From positions 2,606,501-2,670,500 of the forward strand of contig NC_091975.1 in assembly GCF_036711975.1 (NCBI RefSeq): a stretch of 64,000 nt of DNA. Reading direction: 5' to 3'. Numbering within the stretch: position 1 is the first letter of the stretch; every line of letters begins with the position of its first letter. The notes beneath the pieces are model-generated. The model was given only the letters and a program-made list of their open reading frames with translations, made no database searches and had not been told where the DNA came from. Positions 12,006-23,284 of the stretch are shown here, piece by piece. The position numbers and the translations under genes were made by a program. Origin of the DNA: Onthophagus taurus. Taxonomy: Eukaryota; Arthropoda; Insecta; Coleoptera; Scarabaeidae.

Positions 12006-12500
12006 CTGAGTATATTAAGGACGCTCCACTAAATATCTGTTCACTGGTAACGATACTTGATGGCGTTGCTAAATATTGGCGAACAATCGGTAATAAAACA
12101 GTATATTTGTAAGCATTTTCTCGCCACCACAATAACGGATCTTCTTCCAGAAATACTCTTCTTTATTGTAATTTTGGAGCACTATCTTCATTGATGTTGC
12201 TTGATCATCTTCTACCTCACTTTCACTTGGATTGAAAAATGGATTGTACTGACTATTATGTAGTAGCTTTGAAGTACTAGAACTAGTAGCAATTGTATTG
12301 TCAACTTTTCTTTCTTTAGGTTGGGGCTATAACCCATTTTTTCATGGATTTTAATGTTGTCAGAATAACGTGAATGAGTGGTATAACCATAGAAATGCTG
12401 TTTTTGCGAGTTACTTAGTTCTTTAGTAAGTTCTTTGAAAGGTGATAACAATTTTAATAGCAGCTGAATTGTTGACAAATCATCTTGAGGATTAAAAATC
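12006..12500 (-). mobile_element. hAT transposase C-terminal remnant
   Basis: Read on the minus strand, about 12212-12478 gives LLSPFKELTKELS, the helical segment before the dimerisation domain of ZBED-type hAT transposases. About 12010-12150 gives EEDPLLWWRENAYKY and LPIVRQYLATPSSIVTSEQI, the hATC dimerisation signature (WW, P, yL, S-E). The parts are in different frames and no DDE/RNase H-like core or BED finger is seen, so this is a truncated, broken DNA transposon. Terminal repeats were not found. Confidence 0.8.
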
Positions 12501-12889
12501 TCTCCAACATGTCAAATGTGCTGTTGTTGAATTCAGCACACATCTTCTCATATCTTCAACATTTAGACTTATTTATGTTTGGTTTTCAGAGTAAAAGATT
12601 TCTCTAAGTATTAAGTACACCATAATATTCTGATGAACGTGAGGCCACATAAAACCCACTTTTCAAAAAATTCTTTACCCAATTGGAGGATTTTGAAGAT
12701 TAGGTTAGACGAAATAATCAAATACATTTAATCAAATTTTATCTCACGAAAAAAACTTACAATTCTTTTAAAATTACCATTTTCTAAATACATTACACAA
12801 ATATAATGAAATTACTGTAAATCAAAGAAACCTTAACAATCTATTACTGTAATAATTCAATAGTCTTCAATAAAATTTTTATTTATTTT
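12501..12889. other. Intergenic, no gene recognised
   Basis: A+T-rich spacer between the hAT remnant and the 3-prime end of the cyclophilin gene. Its right part probably holds the Moca-cyp polyadenylation region: AATAAA on the minus strand lies just beyond the stop, around 12876-12884. The left part may be the N-terminal continuation of the hAT remnant but is too decayed to call. Confidence 0.5.
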
Positions 12890-15800
12890 TTACTTTCGTT
12901 TTTCTCTTTTTGGAGGAGTACGAGTTTTCCGTCTATAATCAGTGCTGCTACTGCTCGATTTCCGCCCTCTTCTCTTATTTTTAAGCTTACTTTTATCATC
13001 TCTCGATGAATCTGAGCTGTAAGAAGAACTCGAAGACGTGCTACTACTAGAAGATGACGATTTGGACCGTTTTCTGGCTTTTTTATCAATTTCATTAATA
13101 ACTTTAACCGCTTTGATTAATTTTTCCTTTTCAACAGCTACTCTTTGAGCTTTTTTGGCTCGTTCTAACATTTCAGCTTCTTCGCGGGCTTTACGTTGTT
13201 TTTCCAATAACAATAATTGCTTTTCTCTTTCTTCTTCATCTTGCTTTTTTTGTTTCATTTGAAGTAATTCTAATTCCATTTTTTTCTTTAATAAGAGAAT
13301 TTGTTCGGCGCGCCTTTTAAATTTTTCCGTATCACTTTCGATTTTTTTAGTTTCCTTGTTTGGTTCTTCTTCTTTTTCGGAGTTTTTACGGGGGCGGGAT
13401 TCTTTACGATCTCTCGATGTATCGCGTTCTTTCGATCTAGATCTTTGTCTCGGACGTCTTTCGCGACTTCGGGATCGTCGATCGCGTGATCTTGATCTCC
13501 GACGTTCTCTTGATCGGGATTTTTTTCCTGTAAAGGTGTTTTTGTCGGTAAAACGTTTTTTTTCGGCGAAACGATTTCTTCCAAAGCGGTCATCGAATCG
13601 TCTCATCGGTGGTTCTCTTTGTGGGGGTCTTCTATCAACACCTCTTCGATAACCACTTCTACGCTGATCTAAATCACGCCCGTTACGGTGATAAAATCGG
13701 TCTGATGGAGCGTTTCGATCCGGTTTTTCGTTTTCAAATTTATTTCTTTCCATACGCTTTTCTTGAGGTTTTTGATGATCTTTAGGGATGTTGATTTCGG
13801 GTTCAATGATTTCATTAAATTTTTTCTTCTTTTGAAAACCACTTATAATAATTTCCCCGGTTGGAGGATCTTCCCCTGTTTTTATTTGTACACCTAAAGC
13901 CATCGCTAAAGCTTCCGAACGTTTATTTGTCATCATTCCTTCAATTTCCTCTTCAGCATTGCTGATTTGATTAAAAATTTCGTCTTTTGATCCTGTTTCA
14001 ATTGGATTAAACGATCCGGGAAGTGGATATTGAACCAAACTTGGTACCTATAATTTAATTAAAATTTAATGACTCCAATTTTAAAAAAAGATTAATAAAA
14101 TAACCTTTTTCTTCGGAATCTCATTTTCTTCATCAGTTTGATTTTCCTCATAATCCAAAGCGTTGTAATCGATGTTTTTCTCATTTTCTTTCCGATCATC
14201 CTTTCGATTATTCTCAGGAGTGTGCCCCCCTTTATCAAAAGAGGGCGATTTGGAGTTTCTCTCTTGATGGCGAGTCGCTTCTATTTTCTTGTAATCTGAA
14301 AGTTTTATAACGCGACGTTCTTCTTGTTTCCAATGAATTGGGGTTACGCTACGCGAGCGACTTCTTGATGGTGTTCGAAAACGCTAAAATTCAATTTATT
14401 AAGGCTATGTGTTTCGATGAAATTAAAGAAACGTACAAAAACTCCTCTTCCTTTGATAACACGACCACTTTTTGTTACAGCTTGTCCCCGATCCCTTCTA
14501 TTATTATAACCGCGTCTATCCCAATCTCTTCGTGGGAATCTATCACCACCTCGATTATTGTTTCGTCGATCATCTAATTAATTAACATAAGATTAAAACA
14601 AAATTTTGATTTATAAACGTTTTTGTAATTTTTACCCCGATTACGGTCATCTTTTTTGTTGTTATTATCTTTATTTGGTCCACCACGCATTAAAAATTTA
14701 TTAACAGGAACATCGGGAATATCCTCTGGGTTTATATTGGATATTACAGCTAAAGGGTGGATATTATCGTCTTTTATTTCCCCATCTTCGTCTGTCCCTT
14801 CCTTTTTATTCTTTTTATGCGACTTTTTCTCTTTTTTATCTCGTTTTTTATCTTTAACATCTTTTTTCTTCTTTTTCTTTTCCTCATCAACTTCACCCTC
14901 ACTTTGACTTTCACTTACCTTTTTTTTCTTCTTCTCTTTTTTAACTTTAAAGAAAATAAATTAAAAATTTATTTATTAATAAGTATCGAATTTTACCTTT
15001 TACTTGTCGAATTAATTCCCCACACCTTGCAATCTTCGCATCCTGTAAAGGTCTACTGTTTGTATCGACTGGCAATGACTCGATCTGTCGAACAACGTCC
15101 GCCCCGCCGATAACTCTACCAAAAACCACATGCACACTAAAAAAAAATCAACCGAAATGAGCTTTAATTTTGTTGATAATTTTAAAACTTACTTGTCGAG
15201 ATGGCTGGCGGGTTGCGTCGTACTATAACACAAAATATGACAAGATATGATCAACCGAGGGTCGGTATAACGCCGGTCTTTGATTCAAGGATGCAACGCT
15301 ACAGAACAAGCTCAAGTCAAAAGTTCTGTAACACACTCTGTTGTTTGTATTTATTCATTATTTATTTATTTTTTTCATATCGTACAATGATTTTTGTGTT
15401 TATGATTTATTTAGGAAGGAATATTATATTAGCTAACAAAGTCTAAACAACAGGATTAATTTACCTATCTTTTTGTTACTCACATAAAAAATTGAGATCC
15501 ATTTGTATCTTTACCCCTATTAGCCATTGAAAGTAAGAAGGGATCATCATGTTTAATCTCAAACGATTCATCTACAAATCAATTCAATCAAATTAAATTA
15601 AATCATCATTTCTACCTACCTTCGAATGTTCCCCCATAAATACTTTCACCACCCGTACCATTTCCATTCGAAAAATCACCTCCTTGTATCATAAAATCTT
15701 TAACAACCCGATGAAAAATCACACCCTACGATAGAATTACTATTATTTAAAACACCTTTTTTATTTATAACTTACATTATAGTTTAAAGGTTTATTAGTA

Positions 15801-15967
15801 GTTTCACCTAAACCTTTCTCTCCTGTACATAAAGCCCTAAAATTCTCACAAGTTTTCGGAACCACATCATTAAACAATTCGAAAATGATTCTCCCCGATT
15901 GTAAACCACCTATGCTGATATCGAAAAAACATCGAGTACGTTCCGGTGGTTTTTCTTCTTCGCCCAT
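12890..15967 (-). CDS. Moca-cyp: Moca-cyp/PPIG-type nuclear cyclophilin with RS domain
   Basis: Peptidyl-prolyl cis-trans isomerase of the large SR-cyclophilin class, expected in nuclear speckles. Exons (minus): 15967-15776, 15725-15620, 15571-15484, 15222-15193, 15136-14997, 14944-14636, 14573-14437, 14383-14105, 14047-12890. All junctions keep frame, giving 812 aa. Residues about 12-178 form the cyclophilin domain, with the catalytic segment [15 protein letters not shown] and [14 protein letters not shown]. The position of CypA Trp121 is His (PASHLDN), as in PPIG, which lowers cyclosporin binding in that class. Then come Lys/Glu-rich low-complexity sequence, the motif [20 protein letters not shown] typical of Moca-cyp/PPIG, an Arg/Ser-rich region and a Ser-rich tail ending TPPKREKRK. 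The fourth exon is a 30-nt microexon (15193-15222). Orthology is sure to the PPIG/NKTR group and likely to fly Moca-cyp. Confidence 0.92.
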
Positions 15968-17288
15968 CTAGGTTAATAATCAATTAAAATTAAGAAATGA
16001 GCCGTCGAAGTGATAAATATAACGATGAAAAATGGACGAAAATGTGTGTAACCTAACCTCACTTTTTTTTAATAATTTGTTTATGTGATAGTAAAGAATA
16101 ATTGAGTTTTATTGGCGTACATTTAGTGTGAATTGATAAAACATATGTTTTTTATATATAAAAGAGTATTTTTCTTACCATTATTTGGCTTTAATTTTTC
16201 GATTTGTTAAGAAAATACTTGTTTTACACTTCACAGAAATTGTCAACAAAGTTACCTAGTGCTACCAACATCAAAATAGTGGAAAATTAATGGCATCTAC
16301 AATAATATAATTTGTTTATTTATAAAATTTATTCTTTTATAAATCTTATAAGTTCTTTTCTTATTTTTTTAAATTATTTCCAATTTTTAATCAAGTTTGT
16401 TTCATAATTATTACAGTTAAATTTGATCGTTACTTGCTGCCATCTATTGTCACAAATTTGAACGTACAAAATTTCTTCAGATTAAAGTCGTTATTTTCTT
16501 CACTTTTTGGAAATAATTTCAATTTGTAGCTTGAAACACAGTGATGGCGAGGATCTTTTGTGATTATTACTATATCGATACTATATCATTACAATACCAC
16601 ACAATTTTCAAATATCTATAATATTATGAAGCCGAGGTCGCTTGCGGCCGAGGCGCTACGTTGATACCATCTCGTTACAACATTACTCACTTTTCAAATA
16701 TTTATGATGCAATTAAGCCGAAGTCGCTTGCGGATTATGTCGATACCATCTCGAATATTACCCAATTTTCAAATAGTTATCATTTAATAGAGGTAGTTTG
16801 CGGCCGAGGCGTTACTTCATTACCATATTGACATAAAACTATACCATTTTCAACAACTTATGATGTAATTAAGCCGAGGTCGCTTGCGGACTAGGCCTTA
16901 TATTGATACCATCTGGTTACAATACTACCCAATTTTCAAATGTTTATGATTTAATGCGCTACATCGATACCTTTCTTAGTTCCACTCAATCTATTCTCTC
17001 AGCATAAAGATTTCATCAAATCTTTACCAACAAGGCATCATCAGGGTTATTTATTCATGTTCAGTTCCACTTATTTTGAGTTGTTTGTTATGTGAGTATA
17101 AAGTTTTAACTGAATTATTTTATTTAGAGTGTGCACATAAAGTGTGATAGTGAGCTGTGCAAATCAATGAATTAAACAAAAAACTATAAAATAAACGTAA
17201 ACATCATAATAACGAAGTTTATAAATCGTTAGGATAGCAACAAAATCGATAAACTCGTTATTTTTTGGCGAATAAATAGGAAATTTCA
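15968..17288. other. Divergent upstream region with satellite array
   Basis: This spacer lies between the cyclophilin start (minus) and the next gene (plus), so it should hold both promoters. It contains one CTCF-like motif (gctgccatctat at 16436-16447) and an array of the 86-bp repeat (about 16550-16970). No coding potential seen. Confidence 0.55.
16550..16970 (+). repeat. Array of the GC-cored 86-bp repeat (about 4-5 monomers)
   Basis: Successive cores begin at about 16631, 16717, 16787 and 16873, spaced 86, 70 and 86 bp. The intact core reads gccgaggtcgcttgcggccg followed by aggc, then an A+T-rich tail containing gataccatct and caattttcaaat. The 70-bp step equals one monomer minus 16 bp, the distance between the two GCCGAGG direct repeats in the core. 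Flanking partial monomers lack the core. Confidence 0.85.
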
Positions 17289-18451
17289 ATGGAAACCGAT
17301 TCAGATGTGAGTATATTTACTTTTAAATTACCATTGTTACTAAACGAAATTTTTTATTATTACATTTTCTTCTAACATAATGTTTTAGATTCGTGAAAAA
17401 AATGAAAACGATGGTAAAAAATTAGTGATTACCTCCCAAAGAAATAACTCACTTAATAATAGTAATACTTTAGATGAAATTGAAATCGCCTTGTATTCAG
17501 GGATGCAAACGAAAACCCAACACGAAGAACCAATCGATTTAACGTTTTCTCAAAAACAAATTAAACAAATTGATTTGGGAAAGAATTTGATTACCGCGAA
17601 CCAGGTTTTAAAATTTTTAAACGTCAATATTTTATGACATTTTAATTTTTTAGCAAGAAATTAATTTTGAAAAATCAAATTTTTTATCAACAACAAATCA
17701 ATTATTATTTACGCCATCCAGCGTGCCTAAAAAACGTGGCAGGAAACGTAAAGACACCACCGCACCCCCGGTAAAAGAAGAAAAATTAATACCAAACATA
17801 AAATTTATTTATCACATGAATAATTATAACAATAATCAAGAAGAATCCGGTCATAGCATGGATAATAGACACACGGAAGTCTTAATGGCTGCTAAATCTT
17901 TATTTTCGAAACGAACAAGAACTTTATATCATTGGATGTACCCAAACACGCCGAAAGCACAATTAAAATCGGCTGTTTCTATGTCTTGGGAGACGTTAGG
18001 TATTCAAGAAAAAGAATTTTATATTTCCCAAGTTTTAGGAAGATTTGGATTTCCACAAAGTAGCTTGATGGTTAACCCTCAATTAGGCGGATTGAGAGCA
18101 TCGTCAACTGGAGTTCCACCGCTAGATTTAAGTTCACCAACTCAAATCAATTTAGAAACGAGAAACGCAGTTTCAACAATTTTAGATAGCCCAAATGAGA
18201 ATCAAAATGAAAACGAGATTAAAAATTGGCCATCTCATGGAATTAATATTAACCAGGTTAAAAAAAATAACAATAAAAAACGAGGGAGGATAGGAAGACC
18301 AACAGGAAAAATCGTAAAAACTAAGTTATTAAATGTTAATCGAAGTGTTAATGTTGAAAATATTAATGAAGAGTTTCAAGATGATCCTGAATTACGGAAG
18401 GAGTTTGAACAGTTTAAATGGGCTTTACATATGAGTGATAAAAAGAATTAA
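17289..18451 (+). CDS. Unrecognised nuclear-type protein with AT-hook-like motifs
   Basis: Three exons join in frame: 17289-17306 (METDSD only), 17389-17604 and 17654-18451, giving 343 aa. I do not recognise the family. Visible features: an acidic, Asn/Gln-rich N-terminal half; a basic patch KKRGRKRK at about residue 104; a well-structured central block with SLFSKRTRTLYHWMYPNT and SWETLGIQEKEFYISQVLGR, whose Trp/Tyr spacing recalls an HMG-box-like helix bundle; and a second basic motif, KKRGRIGRPTGKIVK, resembling an AT-hook (R-G-R-x-G-R-P). The C-terminus is acidic/helical. These point to a DNA- or chromatin-associated role, which is inference. Its stop is 44 bp from the stop of the convergent gustatory receptor gene. 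Confidence 0.8.
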
Positions 18452-18495
18452 TTTTATTTTTTGTTCTATAAATAAATATATTTAAGAATAAAAAT

Positions 18496-19614
18496 CTATC
18501 TTAATTGAATAATAATAATGATATAAGCTACGATAGAACTACACATTGCGTATAGCATATTATAATCGATCACAAAAAAATCTGCCGCTGTAAATACAAT
18601 TTTCCTTTCGTTTATTTGTTGGGATAATAAAATAAGGTCTTCTTGGATTTTCTTTCCCACCGGATTTAATTTTTCGCTAAATGGATAATCTAACAATAAT
18701 TTATGGCAAATTAATATCGTATCATTTCCTGATTTTATTGTTTTAACGCAAGATGAAGCTATCATTACAGTTAAAGTTAAAAAAACTATCGATGTATAAA
18801 CATGTTTAGAAATAATTAAATAAATAGAAAAATCAAAGGTCAAGGATTCAAATCCAAGTAACATTTTTAGCATTAAATGAACACTTTGGATTAATTGCAG
18901 TGATATTAAAATAATGATTCCAAAAACTTTTAATCCGAAACATTCGTTTAAATAATCAATACAGTCGCATAAAGCGTGGTGGGATTTTGATGTTATCTCC
19001 AACGAGGAAATTTTTTTATCAATTAAAAACTTGTTTAATTCATCGAATCGATCTCGAATTAATAATGTATAATTATGAAAATATAAAATAACTAAGATTA
19101 AGATTAAAGCGTGACATGTATCAACGGTTATCCTTCTCCATTTTAAATAACCCAACGCTTGGTAACTTTCAATCATTTCACAAAGGCACAATCCAAATAA
19201 TAAAATAATGATGATAATTAATTCGATTAAAAACATGATTTTTCGATTTTTACATTTCCTTTTTGTAATTATTTTTATTTTAAAATCAACTTCCTTGATT
19301 ATTTCGCCGTAATTTATTATTTCCTTTTTATTATTATTTAAAATGCACATTACATTAATAAAAGCCGATAAAACTGTCACTGATACATCCATATAAACTG
19401 TTGTTGTAATCGATTCACGGTATTCCTCGCGAATTTTTAAATACAAAGCAACGGAAGTTGCCGAAATTAATAATAAAGAAATTAAAGTCGAGTAAAGTTT
19501 AAATAATCTCGATTTTTTTGATGGTTGTTCGTGTAATCCAAAAATATTTGATATTATTATTAAAGGTTTTAAGAAATTTAAATTTTCTGTTAACTTGTAT
19601 TTTATTGTAATCAT
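18496..19614 (-). CDS. Gustatory receptor (7tm_7), single exon
   Basis: Intronless frame of 372 aa with about seven hydrophobic segments and short loops, the size and profile of insect gustatory receptors (ligand-gated cation channels of chemosensory neurons, inverted topology relative to GPCRs). The C-terminus AYIIIIIQLR is a variant of the Gr signature TYhhhhhQF, preceded by FFVIDYNMLYAMCSSIV, equivalent to the Gr TM7. It lacks the Trp-rich features of odorant receptors. The ligand cannot be predicted. It lies head to head with the next Gr gene. No stops or shifts are seen. Confidence 0.88.
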   Translation of the reverse strand: MITIKYKLTENLNFLKPLIIISNIFGLHEQPSKKSRLFKLYSTLISLLLISATSVALYLKIREEYRESITTTVYMDVSVTVLSAFINVMCILNNNKKEIINYGEIIKEVDFKIKIITKRKCKNRKIMFLIELIIIIILLFGLCLCEMIESYQALGYLKWRRITVDTCHALILILVILYFHNYTLLIRDRFDELNKFLIDKKISSLEITSKSHHALCDCIDYLNECFGLKVFGIIILISLQLIQSVHLMLKMLLGFESLTFDFSIYLIISKHVYTSIVFLTLTVMIASSCVKTIKSGNDTILICHKLLLDYPFSEKLNPVGKKIQEDLILLSQQINERKIVFTAADFFVIDYNMLYAMCSSIVAYIIIIIQLR

Positions 19615-19761
19615 TTTAAAAGCTAAAACGTAAATGGAATTGGGAATATAAGAAATAGATTTTTGATGTTTTTGGAATCATTAAACGATTGAATTGATAA
19701 GAAATAAGTATGATTGATTACGATTCTTTCGTTAACTAAAAAATGAGTTAGTCGAGTAAAA
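19615..19761. promoter_or_regulatory. Shared 147-bp upstream region of two divergent Gr genes
   Basis: The start codons of the two gustatory receptor genes face away from each other with only 147 bp between them. Both promoters and 5-prime UTRs must lie here unless upstream non-coding exons exist. No TATA box is obvious. Confidence 0.55.
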
Positions 19762-20948
19762 ATGATGACAATTTTAGGATTTTTAGAACAAGCTTCGAAA
19801 TGTTTCGGATCTTCATCGATACCAACAAATAATTTTTACGCAATAATTTTTAAAATTTATTGTTTATCATTGATTATTCTATTTATTTTGGAAGCTTTAT
19901 GGATTAACTTTGGAAAAGCTTCCTCGAATTTGCTCCCATCGCATATGATGAGTCAACTTTTAGACTTTGGGGTTACTTATGTTACATGTGCTTATCACAT
20001 TTCGATGATTTTACCGAGTTTAAAAGGTAATAACAATTTTTTTACCGATTTTAAATTCATCATTAATTACATTGATGATTTATTAAATCATCAAGAAGAA
20101 AAATCTAAAAAAAATCTTTTAAAAGGTGCGATTATTGTTTTATCAACAATTTCTTTGTATATATTTGCTATTTATCTACAATTCAGCTATAATTTAATTA
20201 CGATTTACAAATATTTTATGATTACTTATTTAAATAAATTAATTATTTTTTTGATGCTTTACCAAATGATAATTATCGTAAAAGAAGTGATTAAAAGATT
20301 TAAATTAATAAACGAGAAACTTTTCCTGATTACAAATGAAGGGCTTAATTCAAAAAGTTTAATAATTTTACAACGTTCTTTAAAAGAAATCGATGCTTTA
20401 ACGAGACTCCATATCACTTTGAGAGAATTCATCGATAAATTTAATCGAAAATTTGGATATAGAATCTTATTAACATTAATTTACGTTTGTTTATTATTAT
20501 TACAAAACATAGAGAATTTTTTAAATTATTTTCAACAATATCCACAATATATTTTTGGAATTACCATTGAAATTATTGTTAGTCTTCATTTAATGGTAAG
20601 AATTATAAAATTCTTCTTATTTAAATGTATCGTAAATGTTTTTTTAAGATGTTTTGCATTCAACTTGCTCATTGTTGCGAAAAAAATTATCGGGAAACCA
20701 GAAAAAGTGCGCCGATAATTTATAAATTGTTGCTAAAGAGTTGGCCCAATCGTGGTAATCAATTAGAAAATTTACTCAGAAAAAATTTAATCATTTTAGC
20801 TGAACAAACTGCACAAAGAAACGTTGAAATAACAGCGGCTGGATTTTTCCCAATTAATTATTCGTTAATTTATGGTATGGCCGGTACTATTTTATCTTAT
20901 CTTGTTATTATAATTCAATTAAAAAGTCAATTTAATAAAGAAAAGTAA
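19762..20948 (+). CDS. Gustatory receptor (7tm_7), two exons
   Basis: Exon 1 is 19762-20595 and exon 2 is 20649-20948, separated by a 53-nt intron (gtaaga ... ttaag) in phase 0; together 377 aa. Read without splicing the frame appears broken, but the intron restores it and joins SLHLM to MFCIQLAHCCEK. The protein has about seven hydrophobic segments and ends GTILSYLVIIIQLKSQF, the Gr TYhhhhhQF-type signature, preceded by FFPINYSLIYGMAG, similar to the divergent neighbour (FFVIDYNMLYAMCS). The pair is probably an old inverted duplication. Ligand unknown. Confidence 0.86.
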
Positions 20949-21468
20949 TACAACAATCTTGTTCACGTCTCTTCCGTTGATAAACTTATAACTCTTCTTT
21001 TATTTTTAATCACCTCCAATTTTAGACCCGATTCGTTCTTGCTAATCATGCTTTTTGCACTTCAATCGCCAAAATGTCTGAAGTTGCAATTTTCCATCTG
21101 TTTCTGTCAAATTAACCTGTTAAATTAACAAAACCTAGAAATCCTAGATTACCAATAAATCTACTTTTGCTTTTACTCTTCTTAAGTGAAATAAATGAAT
21201 AATTCGCGATTTTCTAATATTTCTAAGTGTGTTCGAATACGGATTTTGTCATCAAATAAAAAAATAATGTCATTTCTGTCAAAGTATAAAAATTTTGAAT
21301 ACAATACCCCACTATTTACCATATGTTTAGAACAATACCTCTATAAGTATTCAAAAACACATCAAATCCTATCAGTTACATTTAAATTCGCGTCCGGTTA
21401 AAAGCTAAAACGTCGCAATTAGAAGGAAAAAAACATATTAAAATCTAAAAATAAAAAGATAAGTGATA
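20949..21468. other. Intergenic, no gene recognised
   Basis: Between the second Gr gene and TMEM135. The ORF at 21195-21401 has no protein-like features. It presumably holds the Gr 3-prime end and TMEM135 promoter. Confidence 0.5.
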
Positions 21469-22999
21469 ATGTCCAATCTAAGTAAATATACTTTCGATAA
21501 ATGTGTTACAACGGTCACTCCATGTAGCATTTTCCACCCTTGGAATTCTAATTGTTTTGGTGGGTTGTTGGTTTTTGCTACAAATGTTTTTTTGGGAAGT
21601 ACAAAATTTTTTTTACCGATTTATGTTGTAAGTAAAAATGTTTATTTAATTACTTTTTAATTGTCTTTGTAATAATCCAGGTGAAATTAATGTTAAATTA
21701 TAAAAAGATTAATCAAAGAAAATTCGTTGAAGAACAAATTTTAGGATATTTAAGAAGTGTTGCTTATGGTGTTTCTTTCGGAAGCTTATTTTTAATTAGT
21801 TGTTGTACAATTTCGTATGTTATTTTTTATTAATGATACAAATTTTTACATTAATTTTATTTTAGCAAAATATGGATAAATTACTTTATTGTTATGCAAG
21901 CAGGAGCGGTGGGTGCCTTATCTTTATTAATCGAGTCAACTGAAAATAAAAATATGGATAAAATTTTATTTTTTAATCAGGTTATTTTAACCCAAATTTT
22001 TTTTTTTAATTTAATTGATTTTTTTTAGTTAATAGAGATATTTATAAATGTTTTAACATCCAAACGAATCATAATTCGAAATCGTTGGACTGAAACTTTA
22101 GCTTTTATGTTAGTAACATCGAACTTAATGTATCTTTTCAAAACTAGGAAAATAAAACAAAAAATACCCTTATTATGGTTTTATCCTGAAAGAAGTATTT
22201 ATAATGTTAGTGAGAAAAGAAATGGGTTTCCCCTTGATGAATTATGTCAGCATAAAAAATCATGCTTTGATTACTCGCTGGATGTAAATATTTTACGAGA
22301 TATATTTTAATAAATTTCCATTTAATTTTATTTTTAGGGCGGTTATAATTTCTTTTTTATTGGTTATTTATTAGAAATCGTAAGAAAATTCCTTCCAAAA
22401 ATGTATATTTACGTCAATACCCCAAAGTTAATTCCGCTATTATTATTACACAAAGATAACCTAATGATGGGTTCTTTTCTTGGTGGATTCGTATTTATAT
22501 ACAGATCGATTCGATGTTATTTTCAGCAAAAAGAACGTAAAGAACTGCCAAGTCACACATTAATAGCTGCGTTAATAGCGAGTGGAACTTACGTTATAAA
22601 ACCAAACATCCAAATATTTATCATTGCCTTAACAACAACTTTACAAGTATGCGAAAATCAAAATTAAATTAAATTAACTAAATATTTCTTTTTAGCTTTT
22701 ATGGGAAAGATTCTCGTTTTATTTCAATTTACCAAAGAAAATTTCTTACTCCCAATTACTTTTCTGTATTTCCGGGGGAATTTTATTACATTACAGAATT
22801 ATGATGCCCGATCAATGTCCTAAATATGTTAAAAATATGGTTGATATTGCAACAAATAACATGTAAGATCATGCTTTTTTATTACAGAAATATTAATTTA
22901 TTTTTTGATTTGTTTAGGTCAACGACACTCCAAAATCGATTCTTTGCAGATATCAAGGAAATTGAATTATTCATGGACGGTTTAAATAAGAATATTTAA
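21469..22999 (+). CDS. TMEM135: TMEM135 family membrane protein
   Basis: Seven coding exons: 21469-21627, 21681-21814, 21866-21980, 22029-22283, 22338-22646, 22696-22862, 22918-22999; introns of about 50 nt; 406 aa. The ATG at 21469 is used because the upstream in-frame codon is GTG. TMEM135 (PMP52) is a multispanning protein of peroxisomes and mitochondria linked to lipid/cholesterol handling and mitochondrial dynamics. Family features seen: the cysteine-rich N-terminus CVTTVTPCSIFHPWNSNC, glycine-rich hydrophobic repeats (GSFLGGFVFIYRSIRCY; SGTYVIKPNIQIFIIAL) and CISGGILLHYRIMMPDQCP near the C-terminus. It is slightly shorter than the human protein (458 aa). Confidence 0.92.
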
Positions 23000-23284
23000 T
23001 AATAAGTAAAGTTTACTTTGTAATGTTTTTAATTGACAATATATTTTGACGTTAAAATAAATGTCAAATTTGACAACTCATTTTTTATGGTTAATTTTAA
23101 TTTAAAGAATATAAATGTTTTATTACCAACAATTATAATTAATGAACATGTTAATGTGGGGTGATTAATTTTAAAGTATGTTGGGTCAGGTTAGTTTTCT
23201 TTATTAGGTTCAATTACCCACAGGTAAAAAATGTTACTTAAGGTTATAGAATTAATACCAGATGGGATGGGAAAGGTATGAACG

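Noticed and set aside
13288-15113. Several ORFs on both strands between 13.3 and 15.1 kb
   Set aside because: They are antisense or shifted frames of the Arg/Ser- and Lys-rich cyclophilin exons.
19762-20948. Second Gr gene as a frameshifted pseudogene
   Set aside because: A canonical 53-nt phase-0 intron restores one open reading frame through the Gr signature, so the gene is called intact.
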